Positions 42,627-51,413 of a DNA stretch of 64,000 bases are shown here, piece after piece; positions within the stretch are counted from its first letter, which is position 1; every line of letters starts with the position of its first letter. The position numbers and the translations under genes are program-made. The DNA lies in contig NZ_BBWH01000020.1 of assembly GCF_001463705.1 (NCBI RefSeq), positions 1-64,000 of the forward strand, written 5' to 3'. The notes under the pieces are model-generated. The model was not told the origin of the DNA and did no database searches. It saw nothing but the letters and a program-made list of their open reading frames with translations. The DNA is from Aureimonas sp. AU12 (GTDB lineage Bacteria > Pseudomonadota > Alphaproteobacteria > Rhizobiales > Rhizobiaceae).

Positions 42627-43682
42627 TCAGGCGCCGAAGACGGCGTGTGAGATGCTTTCCAAAGCAAGTTGTTCTTCGATCGCGCCCAAGTGGAAGGCGA
42701 CCTTCGGCATGCCGTATACGAGGGAGGAGGTCTCGTTCTGCCCTATTGTCCTTCCACCACCCTTACGAATCTCCAAAGCTCCCTGCGCTCCGTCGCTGCC
42801 CATCCCCGTTAAAATGATACCGAGGGAGGCTTTTCCGAAACGTCTCGCTAGGGAATGCAGGAGGACGTCGACCGACGGGCGATGTCCGCTGACGGGCGCG
42901 GCCTCGACGAGCGAGCACATCGGCGAGGCGCCGACGACGAGGAGGTGGCGCACCCCGCCGGGCGCGAGATAGACCGTGCCGTTTTCGATCGGCATGCCGT
43001 CCTCGGCCTCGACGACGCGCACCGGCGAGGATTTGGCGAGGCGCTGGGCGAAGCCGCGCGTGAAGCCGGCCGGCAGGTGCTGGACGACGAGCGTCGGCGG
43101 ACAGCCCTCCGGCCAGTCGGCGAGGAGCGCCGTCAGCGCCTCGATGCCGCCGGTCGAAGCCCCGATGCCGATCGCCGCCGGCCGGGTGCGCGGTGCGCGG
43201 GCGGCCCGGGCCGCCGTGGGCAACCCGTCCTGCGTTGCGCGGGGGAGGGCGGCGGCGCCGTTGCGACGGGCCGATACGGCGGCGAGACCCTTGCGCGAGG
43301 CCGCAGCGAGCTTGACCGTCTCGGCCAGCGTCCCGAACGCGTCGTCGGCAGCGCGCCGGGGCTTGGCGAGGCAATCGAAGGCGCCGATCGCCAGCGCCTC
43401 AATGGCGGCCGAGGTGCCCGGCCCGGTCTGGCTGGAGACCATCACCACCGGCATCGGCCGCAGGCGCATGATCTTCTCGAGGAAGTCGAGCCCCTTCATG
43501 CCGGGCATCTCGACGTCGAGCGTCACGACGTCGGGGTCGAGCGCCTTGATCTGCTCGCGTGCCTCGAAGGCATCGCCGGCCTCGCCGACGATCTCGATGC
43601 TGCCGTCCTCGCGCAGCGCCTTGCCGATGAGAAGACGCATCGTCGGGGAATCGTCGATGATGAGGACGCGGGTCGGCGTCAT
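42627..43682 (-). CDS. cheB: CheB chemoreceptor methylesterase/glutamine deamidase (operon 1)
   Basis: 351 residues. An N-terminal receiver domain (LIIDDSPTMR, Asp56 in TLDVEMPGMKG) is joined by an Ala/Arg-rich linker (about 125-165) to the esterase domain. The esterase domain has IGASTGGIEAL with the catalytic Ser, VVQHLPAGFT with the His, and LTGMGSDGAQG with the Asp. It removes methyl groups from receptor glutamates when phosphorylated by CheA. The ATG overlaps the cheR stop by four bases. Confidence 0.95.
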   Translation of the reverse strand: MTPTRVLIIDDSPTMRLLIGKALREDGSIEIVGEAGDAFEAREQIKALDPDVVTLDVEMPGMKGLDFLEKIMRLRPMPVVMVSSQTGPGTSAAIEALAIGAFDCLAKPRRAADDAFGTLAETVKLAAASRKGLAAVSARRNGAAALPRATQDGLPTAARAARAPRTRPAAIGIGASTGGIEALTALLADWPEGCPPTLVVQHLPAGFTRGFAQRLAKSSPVRVVEAEDGMPIENGTVYLAPGGVRHLLVVGASPMCSLVEAAPVSGHRPSVDVLLHSLARRFGKASLGIILTGMGSDGAQGALEIRKGGGRTIGQNETSSLVYGMPKVAFHLGAIEEQLALESISHAVFGA

Positions 43683-44569
43683 GCCTCGTTCCTGCGGTAG
43701 GTCGTGGTGGCTTCGTGCGAGAAGAGGGCGGCCGGCCGCCCGGTGATGCGCTCGGAATGGCCGGCATAAAGCCAGGCGCCCGGCTGCATGCGCCCCGCCA
43801 TGCGGGTCCAGACGCTTTCGCGCACGTCCTGGTCGAAGTAGATCGCGACGTTGCGGAAGAAGACGATGTCGAACGTGCCGCGCATCGGCCAGTCCGCCAG
43901 GAGGTTGAGCTCGTGGAAGGCGACGAGCTCGCGCAGTTCGGGGCGTGCCTCGAAGGTCTCGCCGCCGTCGATCGTGTGGAAGCCCCGCGCCAGATCGTCC
44001 GGCGTCACGTCCTTCAGCGTCGCGGCGTCGAAGCGCGCGGCCCGCGCCGTCGCCAGCACGTTGCGGTCGATGTCGGTGGCGAGGATGCGGATGTCGTGGC
44101 GCCGCGCATCCGGCATCAGGTCGAGAAGGCGCAGCGCGATCGAATAGGTCTCGTGGCCCATTGAGCAGCCTGCGCTCCAGATCCGCACCCGGCCGCCGGC
44201 CCGCGCCCGCTCGATCAGCGGCGGCAGGCTGGCGGCGGCCAGATGCTCGAAATGGTGGGGCTCGCGAAAGAAGAACGTGTAGTTGGTGGTCAGCGCCTCC
44301 ACCATCAGCGGCCGCTCAGCCACGCCCGCCGCCGACTGCACGAGGTCGCAGTAGCTGTCGAAGGTGCGAAGCTTCAGCGCCTGCAGGCGTTTCACCAGCC
44401 GCGAATAGACGAGCGAGGCCTTGGCATCGGCGAGATGGATGCCCGCCTCCGCCCGGATGATCGCCGCGATGCGGGTGAACTCGCCCGGCGTCAGCACGGG
44501 ATCGTCGTGGCTGCCCGCCCGCGCGGATCCGGCGCCGGGCAGCTCGAGGACCGGCGCAGCGGCGCCCAT
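43679..44569 (-). CDS. cheR: CheR chemoreceptor methyltransferase (operon 1)
   Basis: A 296-residue SAM-dependent enzyme that methylates receptor glutamates. The N-terminal helical domain contains VYSRLVKRLQAL and the TTNYTFFFREPHHFEHL motif (NxTxFFR). The SAM domain has IWSAGCSMGHETYS, ILATDIDRNVL, FDIVFFRNVAIYF and the final YAGHSERI. The start, ATG at 44567-44569, overlaps the cheW stop; longer in-frame sequence lies inside cheW/cheA and is rejected. Confidence 0.95.
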   Translation of the reverse strand: MGAAAPVLELPGAGSARAGSHDDPVLTPGEFTRIAAIIRAEAGIHLADAKASLVYSRLVKRLQALKLRTFDSYCDLVQSAAGVAERPLMVEALTTNYTFFFREPHHFEHLAAASLPPLIERARAGGRVRIWSAGCSMGHETYSIALRLLDLMPDARRHDIRILATDIDRNVLATARAARFDAATLKDVTPDDLARGFHTIDGGETFEARPELRELVAFHELNLLADWPMRGTFDIVFFRNVAIYFDQDVRESVWTRMAGRMQPGAWLYAGHSERITGRPAALFSHEATTTYRRNEA

Positions 44570-45033
44570 CAGACCAGCCGCAGGCGTTCGGGCAGCATGC
44601 GCTCGGGCATGATGCGGGCGATCATCCGGTCCTCGATCGCGACCACGGCCGAGACGAAGGCCTTGGCCGAGTCCTGCGCCAGGTCCGGCGCGCCCTGCAT
44701 CAGCTCGGGGCTGACCGAGAGGATGTCGGACACGGCGTCGACGAGGAGGCCGAAGACCTGGTCCTCGGCCGCCACCACGACGATGACATGGCGCGGCGTC
44801 GGCGGATCGACGGGCAGGCCGAGCCGGGCGGCGAGATTGACCACCGGCAGCACGGTGCCGCGCAGGTTGATGACGCCGAGAATGTAGTGGGGCGCATGGG
44901 GGAGGGTGGTGGCCGGGGTCCAGCCGCGGATCTCCCGCACCGCCTTGATGTCGACGCAGAACTCCTGCGGGCCGACGCGGAAGGCGACCATTTCCATGCC
45001 CTGGCCTGTGGACTTGCGAACCGTCTGGGACAT
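44569..45033 (-). CDS. cheW: CheW adaptor (operon 1)
   Basis: A 154-residue single CheW domain linking receptors to CheA. It shows MVAFRVGPQEFCVDI, VREIRGWTPATTLPHAP and GVINLRGTVLPVVNLAARLGL, the last being the most conserved part of CheW. It begins six bases after the cheA stop and overlaps cheR at its end. Confidence 0.95.
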   Translation of the reverse strand: MSQTVRKSTGQGMEMVAFRVGPQEFCVDIKAVREIRGWTPATTLPHAPHYILGVINLRGTVLPVVNLAARLGLPVDPPTPRHVIVVVAAEDQVFGLLVDAVSDILSVSPELMQGAPDLAQDSAKAFVSAVVAIEDRMIARIMPERMLPERLRLV

Positions 45034-45039
45034 GGGTCT

Positions 45040-47277
45040 CTACTCCGCCGCCGCTTGTTCGATACCGAAGATGAAGCCGTCGAGGGTCTTGTCGCCGGCC
45101 ATCGCGTCGACGTCGACGATGAGCGCCACGCGCCCCTCGCCCGAGATCGTCGCGGCCGAGATGCCCGGGACCGGCCGGTAGTTCTTTTCCAGGCTCTTGA
45201 TGACGACCTGGCGCTGGCCGCGGATCTCGTCGACGAGAAGCGCGATGCGCCGGTTGTTGTCGCAATCGACGAGGATCGCGACGCTCGTCAGCGGATCGGC
45301 GGGCTCGGGCCGGAAGCCGAGTTCGACCCCGACATCGACGAGCGGCACGATGGCGTCGCGCACGTTCACCGTGCGTCCGTGGCCGAGCGACTGCAACTCC
45401 TCGGCCTGCGGGCGGAAGGTGAAGACGATGGCCGAGAGCGGCACCACGAGCGTCTCCTCGCCGACCTTGACGATCATCCCGTCGAGGACGGCGAGCGTCA
45501 GCGGCAGGCTCATCGTGAAGGAGGAGCCGAGCCCCGGCCGCGAGGCGATGGCGAGCCGGCCGCCGAGCGCCTCGATCGACTGCTTGACGACGTCCATGCC
45601 GACGCCCCGGCCCGAGATCGCCGAGACCGTGGTGGCGGTGGAGAAGCCCGGCAGCATGACAAGCTGGTCGGTCTCCTCGTCGGAGAGAATGGCGTCGGCG
45701 GCGATCAGGCCCTTGTCGATGGCGATCTGCTTGACCTTCGGCCGGTTGATGCCGGCCCCGTCGTCGGAGATCTCGATGATGATGCGGCCCGAGCGGTGGG
45801 CGGCCGAGAGCGTCACGGTGCCCTCCGCCGGCTTGCCCTTGGCGACCCGGTCCTCGGGCTTTTCCAGTCCGTGGTCGATGGCGTTGCGAATCATATGCGT
45901 GAGCGGGTCGGAGAGGCGCTCCACCACGGTCTTGTCGACCTCGGTGTTCTCGCCCTTCGAGACGAAGGCGACCTTCTTGCCGGTGGCGGCGGCGACCTCG
46001 CGAACGAGGCGCGGCATGCGCTGGAACACCGACTTCACCGGCTGGGCGCGCACCGCCATGACGCTGTCCTGCAGCGTACGGGTCAGGCGGTCGAGCTCTT
46101 CGATCGAGGAGACGACCTCGGAGCCCGTCGGCAGGCCGGCCTCCTCGACCTTCTGGGCGAGCATGGTCTGCGTCGTCACGAGTTCGCCGACGAGGTCGAT
46201 CAGCTTGTCGACGCGGTGCAGCTCGACGCGGATCACGGCGGCGGGCGCCTCGGCCTTCGCCGCGCTCTCGCCCTCGGCCCTCTCAGCGGGCTTGGCTTCC
46301 GGCTCCGCCTTCTCGGCCGGAACCGGTGCCGCAGCGGCCGGGGGCAGTTCGGGTGCCTCGCCGTCGGTGACGATCTCGGTCTGCAGGCGGGCGAGAAGGT
46401 CGGCGACCGAGAAGCCGCCGGCATCACCGAGCGCATCGAGGTCGATCGCCGGCATCGCGCCGGCGCTGGCGGTGAGCGTGAGGTCGCAGTCCCACTCGGC
46501 GAATTCAAAGATCTCGCGGACCTTGGCTTCGCTCACCTCGTCGCCGTCGAGATCCACGGCGAAGCTGAGATAGGCGCCCTCCGGATCGATCGCGTCGAGA
46601 AGCGGCACCTCGGACGTGTCGCAGGTGATGGTGGCTTCGCCCAAGCCCGAAACCTCGCGCAGGAGCACGGTCGCCTCGTTGGCCTTGGCGTAGAGATCCC
46701 TGTGCGGCTTGAAGGCGATGCGCACGGCCGGGGCGTCGGCGTCGAAGGTCGGCGCATCCATTCCGGCCTCCAGGCCGGTATCGAGGCCCATGGCCGACCA
46801 GTCGACGGCGACGGGCGTGAATTCGAAATCGGCGAGCGCCATGCCGCCGTCCTCGTCCGCGCCCTCCTCGTCGCCGTGGCCGCCGCCCTTCGGGCCGCCG
46901 ATCAGCGCTTCCAGCTCGTCGATCAGCTCCTTCGAGCGCGCAAGGTCGCCCTCGGCGCCGTCGCGGCCCGCCGCCACCATGTCGCGCAGGTGATCGGCTG
47001 AGCGCAGCATCACCGGCATGACGGTGTCGCCGGCTTCGAGGCGGTGCGAGCGCACCTCGTCGAGCACGGTCTCGAAGACGTGGGCGAACTTGACGAGCTT
47101 CGTCAGGTCGAAGGCGCCCGCGCCCCCTTTGATCGAATGCACCGCGCGAAAGACGCGGTTCACGGTGTCGTCGTCGGTCTGCCCGTCGCTCATCGCGGTC
47201 AGGCCGTCCTCCAGCTCCTGCAGCTGCTCGTCGCATTCCTGGAAGAAGACGACACGGATTTCGTCCAAAGCGCTCAT
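45040..47277 (-). CDS. cheA: CheA histidine kinase (operon 1)
   Basis: A 745-residue chemotaxis kinase. The P1 Hpt domain has the phosphorylated His47 in RAVHSIKGGAGAF. An acidic Gly-rich linker and an extended region (about 130-300) could be P2. A Pro/Ala/Glu linker (about 310-335) follows. Then come P3 dimerisation (VDKLIDLVGELV), P4 ATPase (HMIRNAIDHGLE, ISDDGAGI, SGRGVGMDVV, GLGSSFTMSLPLTLA) and the P5 CheW-like domain (about 600-745). It phosphorylates the CheY proteins and CheB of this operon. The start at 47277 directly precedes P1. Confidence 0.96.
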   Translation of the reverse strand: MSALDEIRVVFFQECDEQLQELEDGLTAMSDGQTDDDTVNRVFRAVHSIKGGAGAFDLTKLVKFAHVFETVLDEVRSHRLEAGDTVMPVMLRSADHLRDMVAAGRDGAEGDLARSKELIDELEALIGGPKGGGHGDEEGADEDGGMALADFEFTPVAVDWSAMGLDTGLEAGMDAPTFDADAPAVRIAFKPHRDLYAKANEATVLLREVSGLGEATITCDTSEVPLLDAIDPEGAYLSFAVDLDGDEVSEAKVREIFEFAEWDCDLTLTASAGAMPAIDLDALGDAGGFSVADLLARLQTEIVTDGEAPELPPAAAAPVPAEKAEPEAKPAERAEGESAAKAEAPAAVIRVELHRVDKLIDLVGELVTTQTMLAQKVEEAGLPTGSEVVSSIEELDRLTRTLQDSVMAVRAQPVKSVFQRMPRLVREVAAATGKKVAFVSKGENTEVDKTVVERLSDPLTHMIRNAIDHGLEKPEDRVAKGKPAEGTVTLSAAHRSGRIIIEISDDGAGINRPKVKQIAIDKGLIAADAILSDEETDQLVMLPGFSTATTVSAISGRGVGMDVVKQSIEALGGRLAIASRPGLGSSFTMSLPLTLAVLDGMIVKVGEETLVVPLSAIVFTFRPQAEELQSLGHGRTVNVRDAIVPLVDVGVELGFRPEPADPLTSVAILVDCDNNRRIALLVDEIRGQRQVVIKSLEKNYRPVPGISAATISGEGRVALIVDVDAMAGDKTLDGFIFGIEQAAAE

Positions 47278-47291
47278 GATCGGCAGATCCT

Positions 47292-47657
47292 TCAGGCGAC
47301 GACGCGGTTGATGGCGGAGACGAGCTTGGCGGGATCGAAGGGCTTGACGATCCATCCGGTGGCGCCGGCCTTGCGGGCGCGGTCCTTCTTGGCCGCGTCG
47401 CTCTCGGTGGTTAGCACGATGATCGGGATCGCCCGGCGGGCCTGGTCGACGCGCACCGCCTCGATGAACTCGAGACCGTTCATGCGCGGCATGTTGATGT
47501 CGGTGATGATGACGTCGGGGTCGCAGGCGCTCAGCACTTCGAGCCCGTGCAGCCCGTCCTCGGCCTGGATCACCGTGAAGCCGGCGGCGTCGAGCGCGGC
47601 GCGCAGCAGTTCGCGCATCGTGCGCGAATCGTCGATCGTCAGGATGGTCTTCGACAT
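47292..47657 (-). CDS. cheY1: CheY-type response regulator (first of operon 1)
   Basis: A 121-residue receiver domain. It has Asp53 in IITDINMPRMNG, the acidic pair in LTIDDSRTMR, Thr in IVLTTESD and Lys in IVKPFDP. Its position before cheA matches cheY1 of S. meliloti, which acts there as a phosphate sink. The ATG overlaps the stop of the upstream STAS gene. It closely resembles the cheY of the divergent operon (both contain TTESD...GATGWIVKPFD), suggesting shared ancestry. Confidence 0.94.
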   Translation of the reverse strand: MSKTILTIDDSRTMRELLRAALDAAGFTVIQAEDGLHGLEVLSACDPDVIITDINMPRMNGLEFIEAVRVDQARRAIPIIVLTTESDAAKKDRARKAGATGWIVKPFDPAKLVSAINRVVA

Positions 47658-48232
47658 CACGCGGCCTCGTTCTGGAAGAGGTCTGAAGGCTTCATTCCGA
47701 GAAGCGCCAGATCGCGCTCGAAGGCGTCGGACGTCGCCCCGAGCCCGATCGGCACCCCGTCGGCGTCCCAGGTCTTGGCGGCGGAAACGAGAAGCTGGAG
47801 GCACTGGCCGCCGAGGCGGCGGACCGACCCCGCGTCGAGGCTGAGCGCGGAGCCGCGCCGGGCGAGAAGCGCGGCATGGAGGGCGCTGGCGGCGGTGAGG
47901 TCGAGGACGGCGGTCAGCACCATCGTCTCGGCCACCTCGTCGCCGGTCTCGGCGCCCGCGGCGGCGGGACCGGCGAGAGGCGAGATCGCGGCCTCGTCGA
48001 CGAGAGCCTCGGTCGCCCCGTCCTCGTCCGGCAGGTCGGGCAGCGTCAGGGGCGCAGCGAAGACGACCTCCTCGCCGGCCTCGGCGATGTCGGGCTCGGC
48101 GGCCATGGCGGACGCGGTCTCGTCGTCAGCTTCGGCGTCGGGGGCGGCCTCATAGGCGGCCATCATCGCCAGGATTTCGGGGGGCAGGGGAACCACGAGG
48201 TCGGTGTCGCTGGCTTCGTTCGGACCGGACAT
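47657..48232 (-). CDS. STAS-domain protein of the che operon (rhizobial orf2-like)
   Basis: 191 residues. The first 100 are acidic and Ala-rich and probably unstructured. The C-terminal 90 form a STAS-type domain, with VLDLTAASALHAALLARRG, LSLDAGSVRRLGGQCLQLLVSAAKTW and the final SDAFERDLALLGM. The gene occupies the position of orf2 in the S. meliloti che operon, between the receptor and cheY1, with four-base overlaps on both sides. STAS proteins act in partner switching; the partner here is unknown. The divergent operon also starts with a STAS gene. Confidence 0.8.
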   Translation of the reverse strand: MSGPNEASDTDLVVPLPPEILAMMAAYEAAPDAEADDETASAMAAEPDIAEAGEEVVFAAPLTLPDLPDEDGATEALVDEAAISPLAGPAAAGAETGDEVAETMVLTAVLDLTAASALHAALLARRGSALSLDAGSVRRLGGQCLQLLVSAAKTWDADGVPIGLGATSDAFERDLALLGMKPSDLFQNEAA

Positions 48233-50190
48233 CAGAATTCCTCCCAGCCGAGATCCTCGGCGACGGCGGTTGCGGGGGCCGCAGCGGCCGCAGCGCGCGG
48301 GGCGGCGACGGGCGTTGCGATGCGGGCCGGGCTGGCTGCTGGCGCGGTGGCGGCGATGCGGGCCGGGGTCTTCATCACGGCGGCGACGTTGCGCAGCTGC
48401 GAGACCGCGATGTCGGTGCCGTCGACCCGGAAGGTCGCGATAAGGCGGCCGAGTTCCTCGGTCTCGGTGCGCAGCGAGAGCGTCGCGGCGGTGGTCTCCT
48501 CCACCATCGCGGCGTTCTGTTGGGTGACGCGATCCATCTTGTTGACGGCGTCGTTGACGTCGGCGATGCCGATCGACTGCTCGCGCGCCGAGCCGGCGAT
48601 CTCCTGCACGAGGGCGTCGATCTGGGTGACCTGCGCGGCGATGCGGGTCAGCACCTCACCGGAGCGGTTGACGAGATCGACGCCGTTGCCGACCTGCGTC
48701 GAGGAGGCGCTGATCAGCGTCTTGATCTCCTTGGCCGCTTCCGACGAACGCTGGGCGAGCGCGCGCACTTCGAGCGCCACCACCGCGAAGCCGCGGCCCG
48801 CATCGCCCGCCCGCGCCGCCTCGACGCCGGCATTCAGGGCGAGGAGGTTGGTCTGGAAGGCGATCTCGTCGATCACGCCGATGATGCGGGCGATCTGCTG
48901 CGAGGACTTCTGGATCGCGGTCATCGCCTCGACGGCCTCGCGCATCACCTCGCCCGATCGTTCCGTGTCCTGGCGGGCGACGGCGACGGAGGAGGCGACG
49001 GAGGCGGCGTTCTCGGCCGAGTGCTTGACGGTCGCGGTGATCTCGTCGAGCGCCGAGGCGGTCTTGTCGAGGCTGGCGGCCTGCTGCTCGGTGCGGCGCG
49101 ACAGGTCGTCGGAGGCGTGGCCGATCTCGCTCGTGCCGTTGCCGATCGAGGAGACGGAGGAGGCGACGCGGCCCACCATGTCGTGGAGGTGGAGCGCGGC
49201 CTTGTTGAACTCCTCGCCGAGGCGGGCGTAGCGGCCGGGGAACGCGGTCTCGATGCGGCAGGTGAGATCGCCCGCCGAGAGGCGCGTCAGGGCGACTTCG
49301 AGCGTCTCCACCACGTGATCCTGCTGGGCGAGGGCGTCGCGGCGCTCGTCGTCGGTGCGCTGCGTCTCCTCGCGGCTCGCCTCTCGGGCGGCCGCCGCTT
49401 CGGTCTCGAGGCTGCGGGTGCGCAGAAGATTCTGGCGGAAAACTTCGAGCGCGCCGGCCATCCGGCCGATCTCGTCGCGGCGGGCCGAGAGCGCAGGGGC
49501 CGCGTCCGCATCACCCGCCGCGAGCTTCGTCAGCGTGGTCGCCAGCTGGCGTGTGGGGGCGGCGATGGTGCGCATCAGGAGAAGGCAGAGCAGCCCGGCC
49601 AGCGCCAGCGAGGCGGCGATGCAGGCGACGATCGTCATGCGCAGCGTGGCGAGCGCGCCGTCGATGGCCGCCGTGGCGCTGACGCGTTCCTCGCGGGCGG
49701 CGTCCGCCAGCGTTCCGATGAGCGAGCGCATCGGCGCCTGGCCCTCGAAGGCGGCGAAGGTCTTCTCGGCTTCGACCTTCGTCTGCGGCACGCCCGCCCG
49801 CGCCGCAAGATCGGCGATCTGGCCGCGATAGTCGGCGTCGAGATTGGCGATGCGGGCGATGCGGGTGGTTTCAAGGGGATCGGCGACCGCGCTCCGCAGC
49901 GCCGCGATGTCGGCGGCGATGGGCGTGCCGGCCGTCTCGAAGCGGGCGAGAGCGTCCGCGTCGGTGCCGCGCACCGCGGCGGTTGCGATCGCGTCGCGCT
50001 CATAGAGACGGAGCGAGAGCTGGTCGAGCGTCTCGCTGCGGGTCAGCGCCGCCTGTCCGCTGTCGCGCAATGCATCCACCGCGCCGAGCTGGTGGGCGAC
50101 GAGGCCACCCATCCCGGCCGTGGCGCCGACCATGACGGTGAAGGCGAGGGCGAGCTTTCGCGAGATGGCGAGGTTCTGGATCGCGAACAT
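48232..50190 (-). CDS. methyl-accepting chemotaxis protein
   Basis: A 652-residue transmembrane receptor. The first helix (about 10-35) and second helix (about 190-212, IVACIAASLALAGLLCLLLM) flank a helical periplasmic domain. HAMP-like segments follow, then the signalling domain with the hairpin tip AFQTNLLALNAGVEAARAGDAGRGF. Methylation-helix regions (DLSRRTEQQAASLDKTASALDEI) are visible. The C-terminus GWEEF resembles the NWETF pentapeptide that tethers CheR/CheB. ATG 50190 has a CGGAGA site upstream. It is the first gene of operon 1, like icpA/mcp in rhizobial operons; the ligand is unknown. Confidence 0.94.
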   Translation of the reverse strand: MFAIQNLAISRKLALAFTVMVGATAGMGGLVAHQLGAVDALRDSGQAALTRSETLDQLSLRLYERDAIATAAVRGTDADALARFETAGTPIAADIAALRSAVADPLETTRIARIANLDADYRGQIADLAARAGVPQTKVEAEKTFAAFEGQAPMRSLIGTLADAAREERVSATAAIDGALATLRMTIVACIAASLALAGLLCLLLMRTIAAPTRQLATTLTKLAAGDADAAPALSARRDEIGRMAGALEVFRQNLLRTRSLETEAAAAREASREETQRTDDERRDALAQQDHVVETLEVALTRLSAGDLTCRIETAFPGRYARLGEEFNKAALHLHDMVGRVASSVSSIGNGTSEIGHASDDLSRRTEQQAASLDKTASALDEITATVKHSAENAASVASSVAVARQDTERSGEVMREAVEAMTAIQKSSQQIARIIGVIDEIAFQTNLLALNAGVEAARAGDAGRGFAVVALEVRALAQRSSEAAKEIKTLISASSTQVGNGVDLVNRSGEVLTRIAAQVTQIDALVQEIAGSAREQSIGIADVNDAVNKMDRVTQQNAAMVEETTAATLSLRTETEELGRLIATFRVDGTDIAVSQLRNVAAVMKTPARIAATAPAASPARIATPVAAPRAAAAAAPATAVAEDLGWEEF

Positions 50191-50694
50191 GACGTCTCCG
50201 AAAGAGGGCGGCGCGGGCCGCGGGGCGTGGCGCCAGGACAAGCGCGACTTTGAGAAGGGGAGGGGGCACGTCAGGGCTTGCCGGGGACACCGACGGGCCT
50301 TGGGCGCCGACCTCGCTCTTCTAATCCTCCAACGTATAAAATTTAGTTAGACTGTCCGAACAGAAACCGGCTGCAGGCCCCGTCTCTACTGTGGGTGGCA
50401 CCCGCGTTTCTTTACGCGGCGTTCACGATGATCGAGTGCTCAAGTTGTCGGGCAACTGTCGCAATTGGGTCACAAATTGCGCCGTTGCCGGTCATCGTGC
50501 GTCAACCACCTGACTTCCGGCGCTTCCCCGCAGATGGCCAAAGGCCGGCACCACAAGGGGCGAGGCGTCATGGGCGGGGACGAAGACTTCGCGAGGCGGC
50601 CGACATCCTTAAGAGACGTCATTCTGACCTTTAACCGCAACGCAATCTGTTTGCGTCAACTTCCGCAATGATCGAAAGCGAGAGACCGAGCTTG
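50191..50694. promoter_or_regulatory. divergent promoter region of the two chemotaxis operons
   Basis: 504 bases without a convincing gene, AT-richer than the flanks. Toward operon 1 there is TATAAAATTTAGTTAG (50334-50349) next to the inverted repeat CTGTCCGAACAG (50352-50363). Toward operon 2 are two dyads: AGTTG-TCGGG-CAACT (50443-50457) and GCAATT-N8-AATTGC (50461-50480). These are plausible operators for flagellar or global regulators; none is matched to a named site. A Shine-Dalgarno-like GAGAG precedes the STAS gene. Confidence 0.45.
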
Positions 50695-50979
50695 ATGTCC
50701 TTCCCCAGCGCCCCCACCCTCGTCCTCGCCGGATCCTACGATCTGGCCGCCTGCACCGCGTTGCGGATGGAGCTGATGCAGGCGGGCGAGGCGGCCGTCG
50801 GCGGCCCCGTCCATCTCGACATGTCCGGCGTGGACAGCGGCGACATCGGCTTCGTGCAGCTTCTCCTCTCCTTCGAGGTCTCGCTCAAGGCCGCCGGCCG
50901 CGAGCTGACCGCCACCGCATCGCAGGCCGTCCGCACGCTCTTCGAGCGCTCCGGCGCCTCGCTCCCCGGTCTCGCCTGA
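50695..50979 (+). CDS. STAS-domain protein (first gene of che operon 2)
   Basis: A 94-residue single STAS domain: LVLAGSYDLAACTALRMEL, VHLDMSGVDSGDIGFVQLLLSFEVSLKAAGRELT and TLFERSGASL. The usual phosphorylatable Ser/Thr position falls in DSGDIGF. I chose ATG 50695 with GAGAG upstream; ATG 50668 is possible. It precedes cheY by 63 bases on the same strand. A STAS protein ahead of cheY/cheA is the same arrangement as in operon 1, which suggests a shared input or scaffold function. Confidence 0.82.
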   Translation: MSFPSAPTLVLAGSYDLAACTALRMELMQAGEAAVGGPVHLDMSGVDSGDIGFVQLLLSFEVSLKAAGRELTATASQAVRTLFERSGASLPGLA

Positions 50980-51042
50980 CGGCGTCGCTCCGACCCCTCC
51001 CCATCCTCCCCGAATTTTCGACTTTCCTGAAAGGTGAAGACC

Positions 51043-51411
51043 GTGAGCAAGTCCGTTCTTTGCGTCGATGACTCCGCCAGCGTGAGACAGATGGTCTCCT
51101 TCACCCTGGAGAGCGCCGGCTACACGCCTGACACCGCCGTCGACGGCGCCGATGCCATCACCAAGCTCGATCAGAACAAGTACCAGCTGATCATCACCGA
51201 CCTGAACATGCCCAATCTCGACGGCATCGGCATGATCCGCAAGGTTCGCGAGATGCCCCAGCACGCCGGCATCCCGATCGTCATGCTGACCACCGAGTCG
51301 GACGAGACGAAGAAGATGGAAGGCAAGGCCGCCGGCGCCACCGGCTGGATCGTCAAGCCCTTCGATCAGGCCAAGCTCGTGGCCGTCGTCAACAAGCTGA
51401 TCGGAGCCTGA
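51043..51411 (+). CDS. cheY: CheY-type response regulator (operon 2)
   Basis: A 122-residue receiver domain. It has Asp53 in IITDLNMPNLDG, the acidic pair in [11 protein letters not shown], Thr in VMLTTESDE and Lys in IVKPFDQ. I chose GTG 51043 (MSKSVLCVDD) because AAAGGTGA lies just upstream; an earlier GTG at 51034 adds three residues. It ends two bases before cheA. It is likely the direct phospho-target of the adjacent CheA and the probable substrate of the terminal 599-residue protein. Confidence 0.94.
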   Translation: MSKSVLCVDDSASVRQMVSFTLESAGYTPDTAVDGADAITKLDQNKYQLIITDLNMPNLDGIGMIRKVREMPQHAGIPIVMLTTESDETKKMEGKAAGATGWIVKPFDQAKLVAVVNKLIGA

Positions 51412-51413
51412 TC

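Noticed and set aside
44788-47001. A 737-codon open frame antisense to cheA/cheW of operon 1.
   Set aside because: It is a mirror of real cheA codons in a GC-rich genome: composition is Arg/Gly/Asp/His-rich with no recognisable domain, and the opposite strand encodes unmistakable CheA.
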